From assembly GCF_030066995.1 (NCBI RefSeq), contig NZ_JASJAP010000003.1, forward strand, positions 186,001-250,000: a stretch of 64,000 nucleotides of DNA, read 5' to 3'. The notes under the pieces were generated by a model. It searched no databases. It saw nothing but the letters and a program-made list of their open reading frames with translations, and had not been told where the DNA came from. Positions 27,651-37,357 of the stretch are shown piece after piece. The stretch comes from Erythrobacter sp. (GTDB taxonomy: Bacteria; Pseudomonadota; Alphaproteobacteria; Sphingomonadales; Sphingomonadaceae). Position 1 is the first letter of the stretch; each line of letters opens with the position of its first letter. Both the position numbers and the translations under genes were made by a program.

Positions 27651-28701
27651 GCGCCGGTATCGCGGCGCGCTGAGTTGCGCACGCGCTTGCCATGCGGATC
27701 GCGGCAATCATCGCACCCGGATCCGCAAGACGCTTGCCCGCGATATCGAAGGCGGTGCCATGATCGGGCGACGTGCGCACGATCGGCAGGCCCAGCGTGA
27801 CATTCACCCCGTCATCGACCTCCAGCGCTTTGAGGGGGATAAGCGCCTGATCGTGATACATGCACACCGCTGCATCGTAACCGGAGCGCGCGCGTGGCAT
27901 GAACAGCGCGTCGCCCGGCACCGGACCGATGACATCCAGCCCTTCAGCCTTCAGCGCGCTGATGGCCGGCGCGATGATGCGCTCTTCCTCATCGCCGAAT
28001 TGTCCGTTCTCGCCAGCGTGGGGATTGAGCGCTGCGACGGCGAGGCGCGGCTTGGCAAGGCCGAAGTCGCGCGCAAGAGCGATGTGGGTGATCACCGCCT
28101 TGTGGATGATCAGTTCGGGCGTGAGCCTTCGGGGCACGTCAGCCAGCGCGCAATGGACCGTAACCGGAACGGTGCGCAGCGAAGGACCGGCCAGCATCAT
28201 GACCGCATCATGCGAACGCCGCCCGCAGGTAGAGGCGAGAAATTCGGTCTGGCCGGGATGCTCAAAGCCGATGGCGCTCAGCTCCGTCTTGGCGACGGGC
28301 GCTGTCACAATGCCGGCCACGTCACCGCGCAAGGCGAGGTCGGTCGCCCACTCCAGCGAAGACAGAGCCACGCGCGCGCCATCGGGTGAAGGAGTGCCGG
28401 GAGTGTACTCAACATCGATCCCGGCCATCACCGGAAGCCCGGCTGACCAGGCAAGCGGCGCTTCCGCGCTTTGCGCTATGGGCACCAAAGGGCAGTCGAT
28501 CCCGCGCGCGTCCGCTGCGGCGCGCAGGATTTCCATACCGCCAACCACGAAGAACGGATGTGACAGACTTTTGTCGCTCTGGAGCGCGGCCCAGGCGGCG
28601 ACGATAAGCTCTGGCCCCACGCCCGAGGGGTCGCCCAGCGCGACCGCGAGAGGGGCATCGGGCGTGAGCGGGGCCGGTCCGGGTCGGGCGCCGCGCGTCA
28701 A
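27643..28701 (-). CDS. pdxA: 4-hydroxythreonine-4-phosphate dehydrogenase
   Basis: Metal-dependent, NAD-linked step of pyridoxal 5'-phosphate synthesis. The 352-residue product shows the PdxA N-terminus [14 protein letters not shown], the active-site segments TAPVAKTEL and HPGQTEFLA, and the metal-binding histidines, including [10 protein letters not shown] late in the protein and [12 protein letters not shown]. The TTG start at 28701 overlaps the surA stop by 4 bases (TTGA). It is cotranscribed with surA and rsmA. Confidence 0.96.
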   Translation of the reverse strand: MTRGARPGPAPLTPDAPLAVALGDPSGVGPELIVAAWAALQSDKSLSHPFFVVGGMEILRAAADARGIDCPLVPIAQSAEAPLAWSAGLPVMAGIDVEYTPGTPSPDGARVALSSLEWATDLALRGDVAGIVTAPVAKTELSAIGFEHPGQTEFLASTCGRRSHDAVMMLAGPSLRTVPVTVHCALADVPRRLTPELIIHKAVITHIALARDFGLAKPRLAVAALNPHAGENGQFGDEEERIIAPAISALKAEGLDVIGPVPGDALFMPRARSGYDAAVCMYHDQALIPLKALEVDDGVNVTLGLPIVRTSPDHGTAFDIAGKRLADPGAMIAAIRMASACATQRAAIPAHE

Positions 28702-30047
28702 TTGTATTCGATATACGCGTCGTTGCGCAGGTCGCGCAGGTAGCGCTGGGCGCGGCGGTTAATCCGCTCTTCTTCGATTTGGCGTTCGATGACGGCAAAA
28801 GTCGGCGCATTGGCAACCTTGGGATCATCGCGCCCGCACAGCATGAGCACGCGAACGCCTTCCTGGATCGAACCAAAGGCGGGCGTGGTCTGGCCGATCT
28901 GAAGGTTCACAACCAGGTTTTGCAGCGCTTCGGGCAGCTGCCGGGCCTGAATCTGATCGTTGCTTACCACTGTGGCACCAATCGCCTGCTGCGCTCCGTC
29001 CGCGTCCGCGCACCCACGCAGACCCTTGATGTAGGTGTCGAATTCCTGGATTTTCGCTTCGGCGGCCGCCTGTTCGATACCCGGTGCGAAGGCGACCGAG
29101 ATTTGTTTGAGGCTTAGCACCGCGTCGCGGGGGTCCGCTGTTAGAACCTGCCGGCGATCGATGAGGTAAAGAATCGAAAACCCGCCGGGGATCTCGATCG
29201 GACCAACCAGCTGACCCGGCTGCATATTGCTGGCGGCGGTCGCAAGCGCCGGGGGAAGCTGCGCCAGACGCAGCCAACCCAGGTCGCCGCCCACAGCGGC
29301 GGTCGAGGCTTCGGAGAACTGGCGAGCGTAGGCAACGAAGCTTCCGCCTGCTTGCAGCTGTTCGACAATGCGCTGGGCGTTCTGGAGCACGGCTTCGCGG
29401 TTCTCGGTCGTTGCCGATAGATAAATCTCGCCGACGCGATGCTCCTCGGTCCCGCGCGACTCCTCCAGACGTTTGAGAACCTCGTTCACCTCTTCGGCGG
29501 CGACGCTGACAAAGGGATTGACGTTGCGTCGCAGGAGGTTGTCCCAGGCAAGCTCGCCCTCGATCTGGCGTTGCAGCGCAGCGGGCGAGGAGTTGATGGA
29601 GCGGAGGTACTCATCCATCCTTGCCGGGTCGTCCGGGAAATTCTGCGCCGCGAGCTGGTCGTAAGTCTGCTGGACCTGGCCGCGCTCAACCGGTATCTCA
29701 AGCTGCTCAGCCGCCTGAATTTTCAGGGTTTCATCGATTAGATTGCGCAGCACCTGTACTCTGAGGCGCTGAAGCTCCTCGTCGGAAACATCGGCCTTCG
29801 AAGCCGACGTGACGAGCGCGACCCGCTGGTCGACGTCCGTGCCGGTGATCACATAACCGTTCACGATCGCAGTCGCGGTGCGCACGTTGGGGTTATCGTC
29901 GCCGATAATGTTGATTTCGTCCGGCAGGCCGAGCGGGTTGTCTGGCGTCGGTTGGGCGACCGTTTGCGCGTAAACCGCCATCGTCGCCGTCCCGAAGACC
30001 ACAAGTCCAGCAGCAGCAAGCGATTTTAGCATGGATTTAAATGTCAC
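28698..30047 (-). CDS. surA: Periplasmic peptidyl-prolyl isomerase/chaperone SurA
   Basis: Chaperone that escorts outer membrane proteins, including LptD encoded next door. A signal peptide (SLAAAGLVVFGTATMAVYA) is followed by an N-terminal SurA domain and one clear parvulin domain (about residues 200-300: VGEIYLSATTENREAV, FSEAST, GGDLGWL, GPIEIPGGFSILYLIDRR), with a degenerate second region after it. The start is uncertain: GTG at 30047 and ATG at 30032 both fit a signal peptide, while the longest open frame (to 30143) places a polar 32-residue run in front of it and is rejected. Product about 449 residues. Confidence 0.92.
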   Translation of the reverse strand: MTFKSMLKSLAAAGLVVFGTATMAVYAQTVAQPTPDNPLGLPDEINIIGDDNPNVRTATAIVNGYVITGTDVDQRVALVTSASKADVSDEELQRLRVQVLRNLIDETLKIQAAEQLEIPVERGQVQQTYDQLAAQNFPDDPARMDEYLRSINSSPAALQRQIEGELAWDNLLRRNVNPFVSVAAEEVNEVLKRLEESRGTEEHRVGEIYLSATTENREAVLQNAQRIVEQLQAGGSFVAYARQFSEASTAAVGGDLGWLRLAQLPPALATAASNMQPGQLVGPIEIPGGFSILYLIDRRQVLTADPRDAVLSLKQISVAFAPGIEQAAAEAKIQEFDTYIKGLRGCADADGAQQAIGATVVSNDQIQARQLPEALQNLVVNLQIGQTTPAFGSIQEGVRVLMLCGRDDPKVANAPTFAVIERQIEEERINRRAQRYLRDLRNDAYIEYN

Positions 30048-30303
30048 GTTTCTATCCCGAATGTCCTCAAGCTCTTTCGCTGCGCAGCCCCCGTTGCGCG
30101 TCTTAGCGTTTGCGTTTGTTTCCGGCTTCCGTCTGGCGTTCAAGGCGTTCGGCTAACCAAGCCGAACTGAACGAGCGCTGAGCCACACAACGCTGCAACA
30201 CCGGCTCCTAAACGACTTTTTACTCGTATGCCAACGCCGCGTGATCAAGCCCCGTCAGCTTGTGCAGAACTGCAAAGGCTGCTCGGGGGCGCAGCCAATG
30301 GGC

Positions 30304-32724
30304 TCAATTGAAGCCAAGATTGCGCAGCGCGAAGGAAAGCTGGAAAGAGTTGCCGCGCGCCGCGTCGCCCGCGGTGATGAAGTCGCGCCGCCAGGTAAAC
30401 CCGAACTCAATGCAATCATCCTGATAGGCGATGCCAAGCCGCGTACGGATCGGCTCAAACCCGTCAGGCTCGAATACGGGGTCGTCTTCTTTATCGGTGA
30501 GGTTGAAGACCCCCGATCCGAAGGCTGACCATTTCCGACCGAACGCCACGCGCGCCGCAGCCCGCACTTCTTCCCGGTCCTGCAGGTCTTCCACTTCGGT
30601 GATATCGCGGTTGAGCTGCAGATAGCCAAGCTCGACATAGGTCCGCTTGGACCCGACCGCAGCGTCGATTTCGTTGCGACGCACCGCCAGATTGTCCTTG
30701 TCGAGCCGGAAGCGGTGGGTGAACTGGATGAAATCGCGGTAGCGGACCTCGGTGCGTCCGACGAAATCGGACACTCTTTCGGAAAGGCCGGTGCCGTCAG
30801 GGAAGAGGTCGTTTTCGGATTCGAGACGATAGGACTGGCCGACATTGGTCTTTAGCCGCAGACCAGGCCGGGTAAGCTCCCAATCGACGCCCCAGGTGAT
30901 CCGCGTGCCGTCTTCCACCCTGTCATATCCGTTGAAACGATTGAGCGCGAAGAGGTTGGAATCCTCAAGGTCAATGGCGCGGGCGTCTTCGTTGGGCACG
31001 TCAAGATTGCGGATCGGCGGCGAAGCGACGAACTGAACGCGCGGCGTCAGCACCTGTGTTCCGCCAAACGCCTCGCTAACAAAGGGCCATTCGACATCGA
31101 CCGCTGCCAGCGCGATCGCGCGACCCGTAAACCCTTCATTGCCGCGGTAACTCTCCGTTTCCGTCGCCTCGATGTTCTGTGTATGGTAGACATCGCCTCG
31201 GGCGAGAGCGGTGAAGGTGACGACTTGCCCCAGATCGGTCAGGGTTCGCAGATCCCACTGTGCCCCTGCAAAAGCGCGCTGTGTGTCTTGTCCTTCCTGC
31301 CGTACAAGGCTGAGCGTGTTGGCTTGCAGTTGAAGATTGCCGCCCATGACGGGGTCGTCGAGATTATAGCGGTAATCGAAGGCCGGCACGGCGACCGGGA
31401 TCTGGCCCTGTTCAGCGTTGATGCGCAGCGTCTGGGTCGCCCATCCAGCCAGACTCAGATAGGAATTCTTGTCGATCCGTTCGAGATTGATGGTCGAACG
31501 CAAGCGATCATCGCGGCTAAGGTCATAGCGGCGCAAGAAGGTGCGATCGCTCGCCACCCGGACCGAACCTGTAAGGCTCCAAGCCGGATCAAGCTGGAAA
31601 CGGCCATTGGCGAAAAGGTAGCCGCGCGGGTCGCTCTCTTCGGTCGTCGTCACGCCGGTAAAGTTGGAAACCCGTTGCGAGGCGGTCGCATAGCCCGTGA
31701 TCTGGTAAGCGCCTTTCTCCGTCAGGTGTCGCCAATGCGCGCTCGCCATGGGGGCAACTTCACTGAACACGAAAGCGCCCAGTGTCAGATCCTTGTTGTC
31801 CGCGATGCGCCAGTAATAATCGCCGGAAACCTCGATCCCGTTGACGTTGGTGACGCGGAAATTGGGGTTCGTGAAACCGGTCTCGGCGCCGCCATCGGTG
31901 CGGATGGTGAGGCCCGGGAGAGGCAGCAGGCGTTGCCCGAACAATTCCAGCATGGCTCCGGTGAAGCTGACCTTGCTGGTGTCGTCGTCATAGCGCACCC
32001 GCTGCGCGGTGATGCGCCAGCTCGGGTTCTTGTCGCACCCTTTCGCATCGGTCACCGCGCAGGCCGTGTAGGCTGCGTCCGTGAGAACAATCGTGCCATC
32101 CTCATCTCGCATGGCGCTTTGCGCTGCGAGCCGCCCTCCGGCTCTCAACGCGATCAGAAGGCGGCTCATGGCACCAGCCTCGAAAGTATCGGTCAACTCG
32201 ATAGCATCGGTGAATAGCTGGTTGCCGCTTTCATCGACCAGTCGGATGTTTCCAACGGCGTAGATGCGTCCCTCGCCGCGCACCCATACGACCTCGTTTG
32301 CGCGTACCGAACGATCGGCGCTACGCAAGACCACGTTCCCGCGCGCTACCAGCGTATCGCTCTCATTGTCGTAGGCGAGTTGGTCGGCCTCGAAGTTGAT
32401 TGGCTCCGTCAGCGCGGGTTCGTTCGGTTCGACGGCGTCGGCTGCGCGCGGCGGATCGTCCTCGACCGTCCCGGGCTCTGGCAATGCCTGGGCCTTACCG
32501 GCGACTCGCAGGGTGATCGGGTCCACAGGGCTGGCGGGCTGAGCCAGCGCCGCAGCGTGCGCGCTTGCGGCGAACGCAGAAGCAAGCAAAGCCGCTCGCA
32601 CAGTCTGGCGCGTAGTGGGGCGCACACTCGGGCGCAAAGCCTCGTATCGGTCCGGCCCCTTTCGCCGTTGCGCGCGCCGCGGCCAAGACGGCCTTGACGC
32701 ATCCAGCTTTGAACCTGCCGACAT
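30304..32724 (-). CDS. lptD: LPS assembly protein LptD
   Basis: Outer membrane barrel that inserts lipopolysaccharide with LptE. A signal-like stretch (VRAALLASAFAASAHAAALA at about 40-60) precedes a beta-jellyroll OstA domain (EPINFEADQLAYDNESDTLV at about 107-126 and following strands) and a large C-terminal barrel ending FALRNLGFN. The conserved Cys-containing segment AYTACAVTDAKGC near 210 matches the disulphide region. The ATG at 32724 gives 806 residues but leaves a 40-residue polar, Arg-rich run before the signal peptide, so the true start may be a non-ATG codon nearer to it. The gene begins the lptD-surA-pdxA-rsmA operon and is divergent from pepA. Confidence 0.94.
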   Translation of the reverse strand: MSAGSKLDASRPSWPRRAQRRKGPDRYEALRPSVRPTTRQTVRAALLASAFAASAHAAALAQPASPVDPITLRVAGKAQALPEPGTVEDDPPRAADAVEPNEPALTEPINFEADQLAYDNESDTLVARGNVVLRSADRSVRANEVVWVRGEGRIYAVGNIRLVDESGNQLFTDAIELTDTFEAGAMSRLLIALRAGGRLAAQSAMRDEDGTIVLTDAAYTACAVTDAKGCDKNPSWRITAQRVRYDDDTSKVSFTGAMLELFGQRLLPLPGLTIRTDGGAETGFTNPNFRVTNVNGIEVSGDYYWRIADNKDLTLGAFVFSEVAPMASAHWRHLTEKGAYQITGYATASQRVSNFTGVTTTEESDPRGYLFANGRFQLDPAWSLTGSVRVASDRTFLRRYDLSRDDRLRSTINLERIDKNSYLSLAGWATQTLRINAEQGQIPVAVPAFDYRYNLDDPVMGGNLQLQANTLSLVRQEGQDTQRAFAGAQWDLRTLTDLGQVVTFTALARGDVYHTQNIEATETESYRGNEGFTGRAIALAAVDVEWPFVSEAFGGTQVLTPRVQFVASPPIRNLDVPNEDARAIDLEDSNLFALNRFNGYDRVEDGTRITWGVDWELTRPGLRLKTNVGQSYRLESENDLFPDGTGLSERVSDFVGRTEVRYRDFIQFTHRFRLDKDNLAVRRNEIDAAVGSKRTYVELGYLQLNRDITEVEDLQDREEVRAAARVAFGRKWSAFGSGVFNLTDKEDDPVFEPDGFEPIRTRLGIAYQDDCIEFGFTWRRDFITAGDAARGNSFQLSFALRNLGFN

Positions 32725-32861
32725 GTCTTGCCTATTGCACCGCTCGCGCCTAATCGCAATCGCCATTAGTGGCCATGGTTCGGCCCCTTTTCCGCGCCCC
32801 ATGCCTTATCCCACAAGCGATGTTTTGCGCGCCGCTTGCCGCATCTTTGACCGGAGTGTTC

Positions 32862-34322
32862 ATGCAGTTTCTTTTCGCCAGCGCCGCCCCCACACAGGTT
32901 CGTCTGACCGCGCGGATCGTCAATCAGGACGACACGCCCGATGATCTGGACGCTGCGGTAATTGATGGCGCCAAGGCTGCCCGTTTCATTGGACGTGCTG
33001 GCCAGGTGTTCGAACACTTCGCGATGGATGACGGCGCGCTTGTCCGCCTGGGTTTGGCGGGAGCGGGCGAAGTTGAAGCAGAGGCCCGGGCGGCGAATGT
33101 CGAGAAAGCGGGCGGAGCGCTGGCGGCCAAGTACGTCGCCTCGGGTGAGACCGATATGATCCTTGACCTTGGTCGAGCCGATCTGTCCGGCGAAGAGGCC
33201 GCTCGAGCCATGTTGGGTCTGCGGCTGCGTTCGTGGCGTTACGACGCCTTGCGCACAAAGCTTTCGACCGAGAAGAAGGTCTCGCTCGAGACCGTGCATG
33301 TGGTCAACGCGCCCGAAGGCACACAGGCTGCATGGGAAAGCGCCTCTGCTATCGCCGAGGGCGTCGAGTTCACCAAGCGTCTGACCACCCTGCCTGCGAA
33401 TATCCTGTATCCAGAGAGCTTTGTGGCCCTGTGTGAAGAAGCGTTCGAAGGCACGGGAGCCGAGATCACTGTCCTCGACGAGCCAGCTATGGAAGCGCTT
33501 GGCATGGGGGCTCTGCTTGGTGTGGGCCAGGGATCGCGGCGCGAATCGCGCCTGCTCGCGATCCGCTGGAATGGCGGCAAGGGCGGCGAAAGGCCGACCG
33601 CCGTCGTCGGCAAGGGTGTGACCTTCGACACGGGCGGCATCTCCTTGAAACCGCCTCCGGGCATGGAGGACATGAAGTGGGATATGGGCGGCGCGGGTGC
33701 CGTGGCCGGCGGGATGCTGGCTCTGGTTAAGCGCAAGGCGAAAGCCAACGTGGTCGCCGTCATGGGTCTTGTGGAGAATATGCCCGATGGCAACGCGCAA
33801 CGTCCCGGCGACATCGTGACGACGATGAGCGGCCAGACGGTCGAGGTGCTCAACACCGACGCTGAAGGCCGTCTCGTCCTGTGCGACGCGCTGCATTGGG
33901 CTCAGGAAACCTTCTCGCCGGCGCGCATTGTCGATTTCGCGACGCTAACCGGCGCCATGATCATCGCGCTTGGGCATGAGCATGGCGGTCTTTTTGCCAA
34001 CGACGATGACCTGGCAGACCAACTCATCAAGGCGGGCCGTGCGACGGGCGACACCTTGTGGCGCATGCCCATCGGCCCGGCTTACGACAAGCTCATCGAT
34101 TCGCCGATTGCGGACATCAAGAATGTCGGCCCGCGCCCGGCTGGATCGATCACCGCGGCTCAGTTTCTGGGCCGGTTCATCCAGAAGGACACACCCTGGG
34201 CGCATTGCGACATTGCGGGCACCGTCTGGTCCGACAAGCCTGGGCCCACCCATGAAAAGGGTGCTACAGGGTGGGGCGCGCGGCTTATCGACCGGATGAT
34301 CTCCGACAACTTCGAGCAATAG
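32862..34322 (+). CDS. pepA: Leucyl aminopeptidase, M17 family
   Basis: Cytosolic dizinc aminopeptidase, 486 residues. The M17 signature [14 protein letters not shown] and the metal/catalytic block [16 protein letters not shown] are both intact; the N-terminal domain is also present. GGAG lies 6 bases before the ATG at 32862, while a longer frame starting at 32769 lacks support. It is followed after 22 bases by a DUF2256 gene and then holC. The pepA-holC pairing recalls the gammaproteobacterial order pepA-holC-valS. Confidence 0.95.
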   Translation: MQFLFASAAPTQVRLTARIVNQDDTPDDLDAAVIDGAKAARFIGRAGQVFEHFAMDDGALVRLGLAGAGEVEAEARAANVEKAGGALAAKYVASGETDMILDLGRADLSGEEAARAMLGLRLRSWRYDALRTKLSTEKKVSLETVHVVNAPEGTQAAWESASAIAEGVEFTKRLTTLPANILYPESFVALCEEAFEGTGAEITVLDEPAMEALGMGALLGVGQGSRRESRLLAIRWNGGKGGERPTAVVGKGVTFDTGGISLKPPPGMEDMKWDMGGAGAVAGGMLALVKRKAKANVVAVMGLVENMPDGNAQRPGDIVTTMSGQTVEVLNTDAEGRLVLCDALHWAQETFSPARIVDFATLTGAMIIALGHEHGGLFANDDDLADQLIKAGRATGDTLWRMPIGPAYDKLIDSPIADIKNVGPRPAGSITAAQFLGRFIQKDTPWAHCDIAGTVWSDKPGPTHEKGATGWGARLIDRMISDNFEQ

Positions 34323-34344
34323 GAGGGATTTTGCCATCCCCAAG

Positions 34345-34485
34345 ATGCGCAAGAAATCCGATCTTCCCACGAAGATTTGCGAGACCTGCGGGCTGCCCTT
34401 CTCCTGGCGGAAGAAATGGGCGCGCGACTGGGAGAATGTGCGCTATTGTTCAGAGCGCTGTCGGCGCACTAAGCCGTCGGCGTAG
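34345..34485 (+). CDS. DUF2256 small zinc-ribbon-like protein
   Basis: A 46-residue protein rich in Lys, Arg, Trp and Cys, too short for routine calling. It matches DUF2256: [19 protein letters not shown], then [20 protein letters not shown], with a C-x2-C and a C-x3-C pair that probably bind zinc. The ATG at 34345 is 18 bases after the strong AGGAGG at 34321-34326; an in-frame ATC at 34336 is at the ideal distance and would add three residues. Function unknown. Confidence 0.85.
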   Translation: MRKKSDLPTKICETCGLPFSWRKKWARDWENVRYCSERCRRTKPSA

Positions 34486-34524
34486 ACCCGGTGGCCTCAT
34501 ACAGCGGAGCGATAGGCCTGACCA

Positions 34525-34962
34525 ATGGCGAAAATCGACTTCTGGCAGCTGTCACGCGACCCGGTGGAAAAGGTCACCGCGCTGATCGCCCAGCGCGTGC
34601 TCGATCAGGGAGAGCGGCTTCTTGTCGTGAGCGCGAGTGACGAGCAGCGCGCCGCGATCGCAAGGGGCTTGTGGCAAGCCGGGCCGGACAGTTTCCTCGC
34701 GAACGGCGAGGCGCGCGCCCCAGGCGCAGAGCGTCAGCCCATCCTTCTTTCCGACAGTCTTGAGGCGGCCAACGGCGCCACCCACGCAATCTTCGCGGAC
34801 GGTACCTTTCGCGATGCGCCCGATTTTTCGCGCACGTTTCTGCTGTTCGACGAGGCGAGCCTCCGGCACGCGCGCCAGACCTGGAAGGCGCTTTCGGACC
34901 GGGAAGGTGTTGAGCGCGCCTTCTTCCGGCAGGACGGGGGCAAGTGGGTCAAAGTCGCCTGA
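34525..34962 (+). CDS. holC: DNA polymerase III chi subunit
   Basis: Clamp-loader accessory subunit that links the replisome to single-strand binding protein. The 145-residue product has the HolC fold: KIDFWQLSRDPVEKVTALIA at the N-terminus, ERLLVVSASDEQRAAIARGLW, the segment QPILLSDSL and the C-terminal LLFDEASLRHARQTWK. It follows pepA and DUF2256 on the same strand, 39 bases downstream. Confidence 0.92.
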   Translation: MAKIDFWQLSRDPVEKVTALIAQRVLDQGERLLVVSASDEQRAAIARGLWQAGPDSFLANGEARAPGAERQPILLSDSLEAANGATHAIFADGTFRDAPDFSRTFLLFDEASLRHARQTWKALSDREGVERAFFRQDGGKWVKVA

Positions 34963-35029
34963 TCCGCTGATGGCTTGCGCTCGTCGCCGGGATCGGAGAC
35001 AGTGCATTATCGGCTTTGGGAGACAATTC

Positions 35030-35530
35030 ATGCGTTCAACACTCGTGTTCATCGCGCCGCTTGCCTGCGCGCTTGCCGCGTGCGGATCGGAAACATCGGG
35101 CACATTCACCGGTGAAGATGGCGAAACCGGCGAATACACAATCGACAACTCGACCGGTGAGACGACCGCCACCATCACGACCGACGATGGAACCGCAACC
35201 TTGCGTTCGGGCACGAACGTCCCGGTCGAACTTCCCTCTGGATTCTCGGTTTATCCGGGCGCTGACGTGGTCTCGAACACGGTGTTCAAGCAGGGTGCGG
35301 GCTCGGGAGCGCTTGTCACCATGAAAAGTGAGGACAAGCCGGAAAAGCTCGCGGCGTTCTACAAGCAGCAGGCGGAAAGCGCCGGGATCAAGATCCAGAT
35401 GGAGATGAAGACCAATGGCGCTCAGATGATCGGTGGCGAGGCGCCCGATGGTTTGACGTTCTCGGTGATCGCGAGCCCTGAGGGCGAGGGCAGCACGGCT
35501 CAGCTTTCCGTGGGCACCAAGGGGGATTGA
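35030..35530 (+). CDS. Lipoprotein of unknown function
   Basis: A 166-residue lipoprotein: signal FIAPLACALAAC with the lipid-modified Cys near residue 18, a Thr/Gly/Asp-rich linker (about 20-55) and a small folded domain starting at VPVELPSGFSVYPGADVV and containing YKQQAESAGIKIQMEM. The domain recalls small periplasmic lipoproteins of sphingomonads, but I cannot name a family. It lies between holC and ndk, 67 bases after holC. Confidence 0.75.
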   Translation: MRSTLVFIAPLACALAACGSETSGTFTGEDGETGEYTIDNSTGETTATITTDDGTATLRSGTNVPVELPSGFSVYPGADVVSNTVFKQGAGSGALVTMKSEDKPEKLAAFYKQQAESAGIKIQMEMKTNGAQMIGGEAPDGLTFSVIASPEGEGSTAQLSVGTKGD

Positions 35531-35657
35531 GTGCGCCTTGCCGGGTGAGACCGGCGATGGTTTCACTCGAAACTTGAATTGCCTGGGAACGAGAGGTAGG
35601 GGCCGCGCAAATTCGTCCGCGCGCTAGCCGGCGCGCCTTCATTCAAGGATAATTGCC

Positions 35658-36080
35658 ATGGCGCTCACCCGCACTTTTTCGATCATCAAGCCCGACGCCA
35701 CGCGCCGCAACCTGACCGGTGCGGTGACCAAGATGCTGGAGGAGGCTGGCCTTCGTGTCGTCGCCTCCAAGCGCATTCACATGAGCCGCGAGCAGGCTGA
35801 AGGCTTTTACGCCGTCCACAAAGAGCGGCCCTTTTTTGGCGAGTTGGTCGATTTCATGATCAGCGAGCCGGTGGTTGTCCAAGTGCTTGAGGGCGAAGAC
35901 GCCGTAACCCGTAACCGCGATATCATGGGCGCGACCAACCCAGCCGAGGCGGACGAAGGCACGATCCGAAAGACCCACGCGCTCTCGATCGGCGAAAACA
36001 CTGTGCACGGCTCCGACAGCGAGGAAAACGCGGCGACCGAGATCGCGTTTTTCTTCAGCGACGACGAGATCGTGGGCTAA
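35658..36080 (+). CDS. ndk: Nucleoside diphosphate kinase
   Basis: Transfers the gamma phosphate among nucleoside triphosphates through a phosphohistidine. The 140-residue protein is full length, with catalytic His117 in the family motif NTVHGSDS at 114-121 and the N-terminal [19 protein letters not shown] lies just before the ATG. A hairpin terminator follows. Confidence 0.97.
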   Translation: MALTRTFSIIKPDATRRNLTGAVTKMLEEAGLRVVASKRIHMSREQAEGFYAVHKERPFFGELVDFMISEPVVVQVLEGEDAVTRNRDIMGATNPAEADEGTIRKTHALSIGENTVHGSDSEENAATEIAFFFSDDEIVG

Positions 36081-36107
36081 GCCTGCGTGACCCGAGCGAA
36101 CTCGTAA

Positions 36108-36134
36108 GGGGCCGTCCGTTTGGGCGGCCCTTTT
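36108..36134 (+). terminator. Rho-independent terminator of ndk
   Basis: GGGCCG at 36109-36114 pairs with CGGCCC at 36125-36130 (inner CC/GG also pairs), followed by TTTT. It lies about 30 bases after the ndk stop and just before the end of the convergent sulfotransferase gene. Confidence 0.85.
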
Positions 36135-36135
36135 G

Positions 36136-37347
36136 CTATGCGCTCTGGAAACGGGCGAGCTGAGCGGAGTGGGCTCGGTGCTGGCCGTTGCGACTTGCGG
36201 ACATCGCCTTGCGCATGCCTGAAAGCGCGGCGAGACTCAGCTCGATACCCAGATCGCCATAAGCGCGGGCGATTGCGCTCTCCCAGTCGGCGGTCATCTC
36301 CTCAAACGTGATGCGGGCGACCGCCCCGTTCCACGCGCGCAGCGCGCCTTCGCGTCGCTCTTCGCGCAACGCGATCTTGCGATCCCACTCGGCCTCGATC
36401 GCGGCGAGATCGACGGTGTCCGATTGCACCGCCATCTGGTTGGCCACCAGTGACACCGCGCTGCGATGCACCGCTTTGCGGTCGCGGGTGGCGATGATCA
36501 GTCGCGCGTCCGGAAACTGCGCGAGAAGCTCAGGCAGGTTCTCGGAAAAGACGGGCACTTTGAGCACCCGCGGGCGATCGGCATTTCCTCGATGCGCGGC
36601 GTCGGTTCTCAGCACCCTTGCAAACTCGCGATACACGCTCGCGGCGTCGCGCGCTTCGCTCCATGCGGAGTAGGACGGGATGCGCCACTGGCTTTCATAG
36701 ATCGAGTGCTGGAACGCGCCCGCGAGCCAGCCGAGCTCCTCTTCAACCTCGTCGCTGGCCACAGGATGGATCGACTGAAGCCAGGGGTTGAGCGCGCCCA
36801 GAAACGCGATTTCGAACGCGGCCTTCCACTCGCGCAGGTCAACAGCGCGCCCCGGCACAGGGTGAAAGGCGTCGCAATACCGCGTGTGCGAATGCGCGGG
36901 ATCGGCAGCCAGCAGTTTGTGGATCCGGGTGGTGCCGCTGCGCATGTGGCCGACAATGATAATCGGCGGGGCAAGCGGTGTTTGCGCCATCGCCGGGCGC
37001 TCCATCCAGACCTGACCCATCCGTAGGCGGTTGCGGATGGCCCGCTCCAACTGGCCATGCGCCATGACCCGCCCCAAGGGATTGAGATCCGCTTCTTCAC
37101 GCGCAGCTTCTGCAAGCTGATCGAGCCGTGCGCGAAAATCGTCAACATCGGCCTCGGATCGCTGGGCGTGTTCCGCTTCCCTGGCGGCTTGGCCGAGCGG
37201 TCTGGCGGCGCTCTCCCACAGTGCGCCCGCTTCGAGCAGCGGGGGTGGGAGCCATCCCTTGTCCCAGGCCTCGACCAATAAGCGGTTGGCGCGATCCACG
37301 CGCGGGCTGCGGGCAAGCGGATGGGGGCGGGGAGGGGGCGCCTTCAA
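36136..37347 (-). CDS. Sulfotransferase family protein
   Basis: A 403-residue PAPS-dependent sulfotransferase-like protein. The 5'-phosphosulfate loop IIIVGHMRSGTTRIHKLLAA is at about 128-147, and the 3'-phosphate region with ARLIIATRDRKAVHRS is near 285-300. The N-terminal 110 residues are a helical domain seen in the bacterial sulfotransferase-3 group. The acceptor substrate is unknown. The TTG start at 37347 lies 10 bases after the PurN-MmcQ gene, so it is probably the last gene of the purM operon. Confidence 0.85.
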   Translation of the reverse strand: MKAPPPRPHPLARSPRVDRANRLLVEAWDKGWLPPPLLEAGALWESAARPLGQAAREAEHAQRSEADVDDFRARLDQLAEAAREEADLNPLGRVMAHGQLERAIRNRLRMGQVWMERPAMAQTPLAPPIIIVGHMRSGTTRIHKLLAADPAHSHTRYCDAFHPVPGRAVDLREWKAAFEIAFLGALNPWLQSIHPVASDEVEEELGWLAGAFQHSIYESQWRIPSYSAWSEARDAASVYREFARVLRTDAAHRGNADRPRVLKVPVFSENLPELLAQFPDARLIIATRDRKAVHRSAVSLVANQMAVQSDTVDLAAIEAEWDRKIALREERREGALRAWNGAVARITFEEMTADWESAIARAYGDLGIELSLAALSGMRKAMSASRNGQHRAHSAQLARFQSA

Positions 37348-37357
37348 CGCGGAGCCC

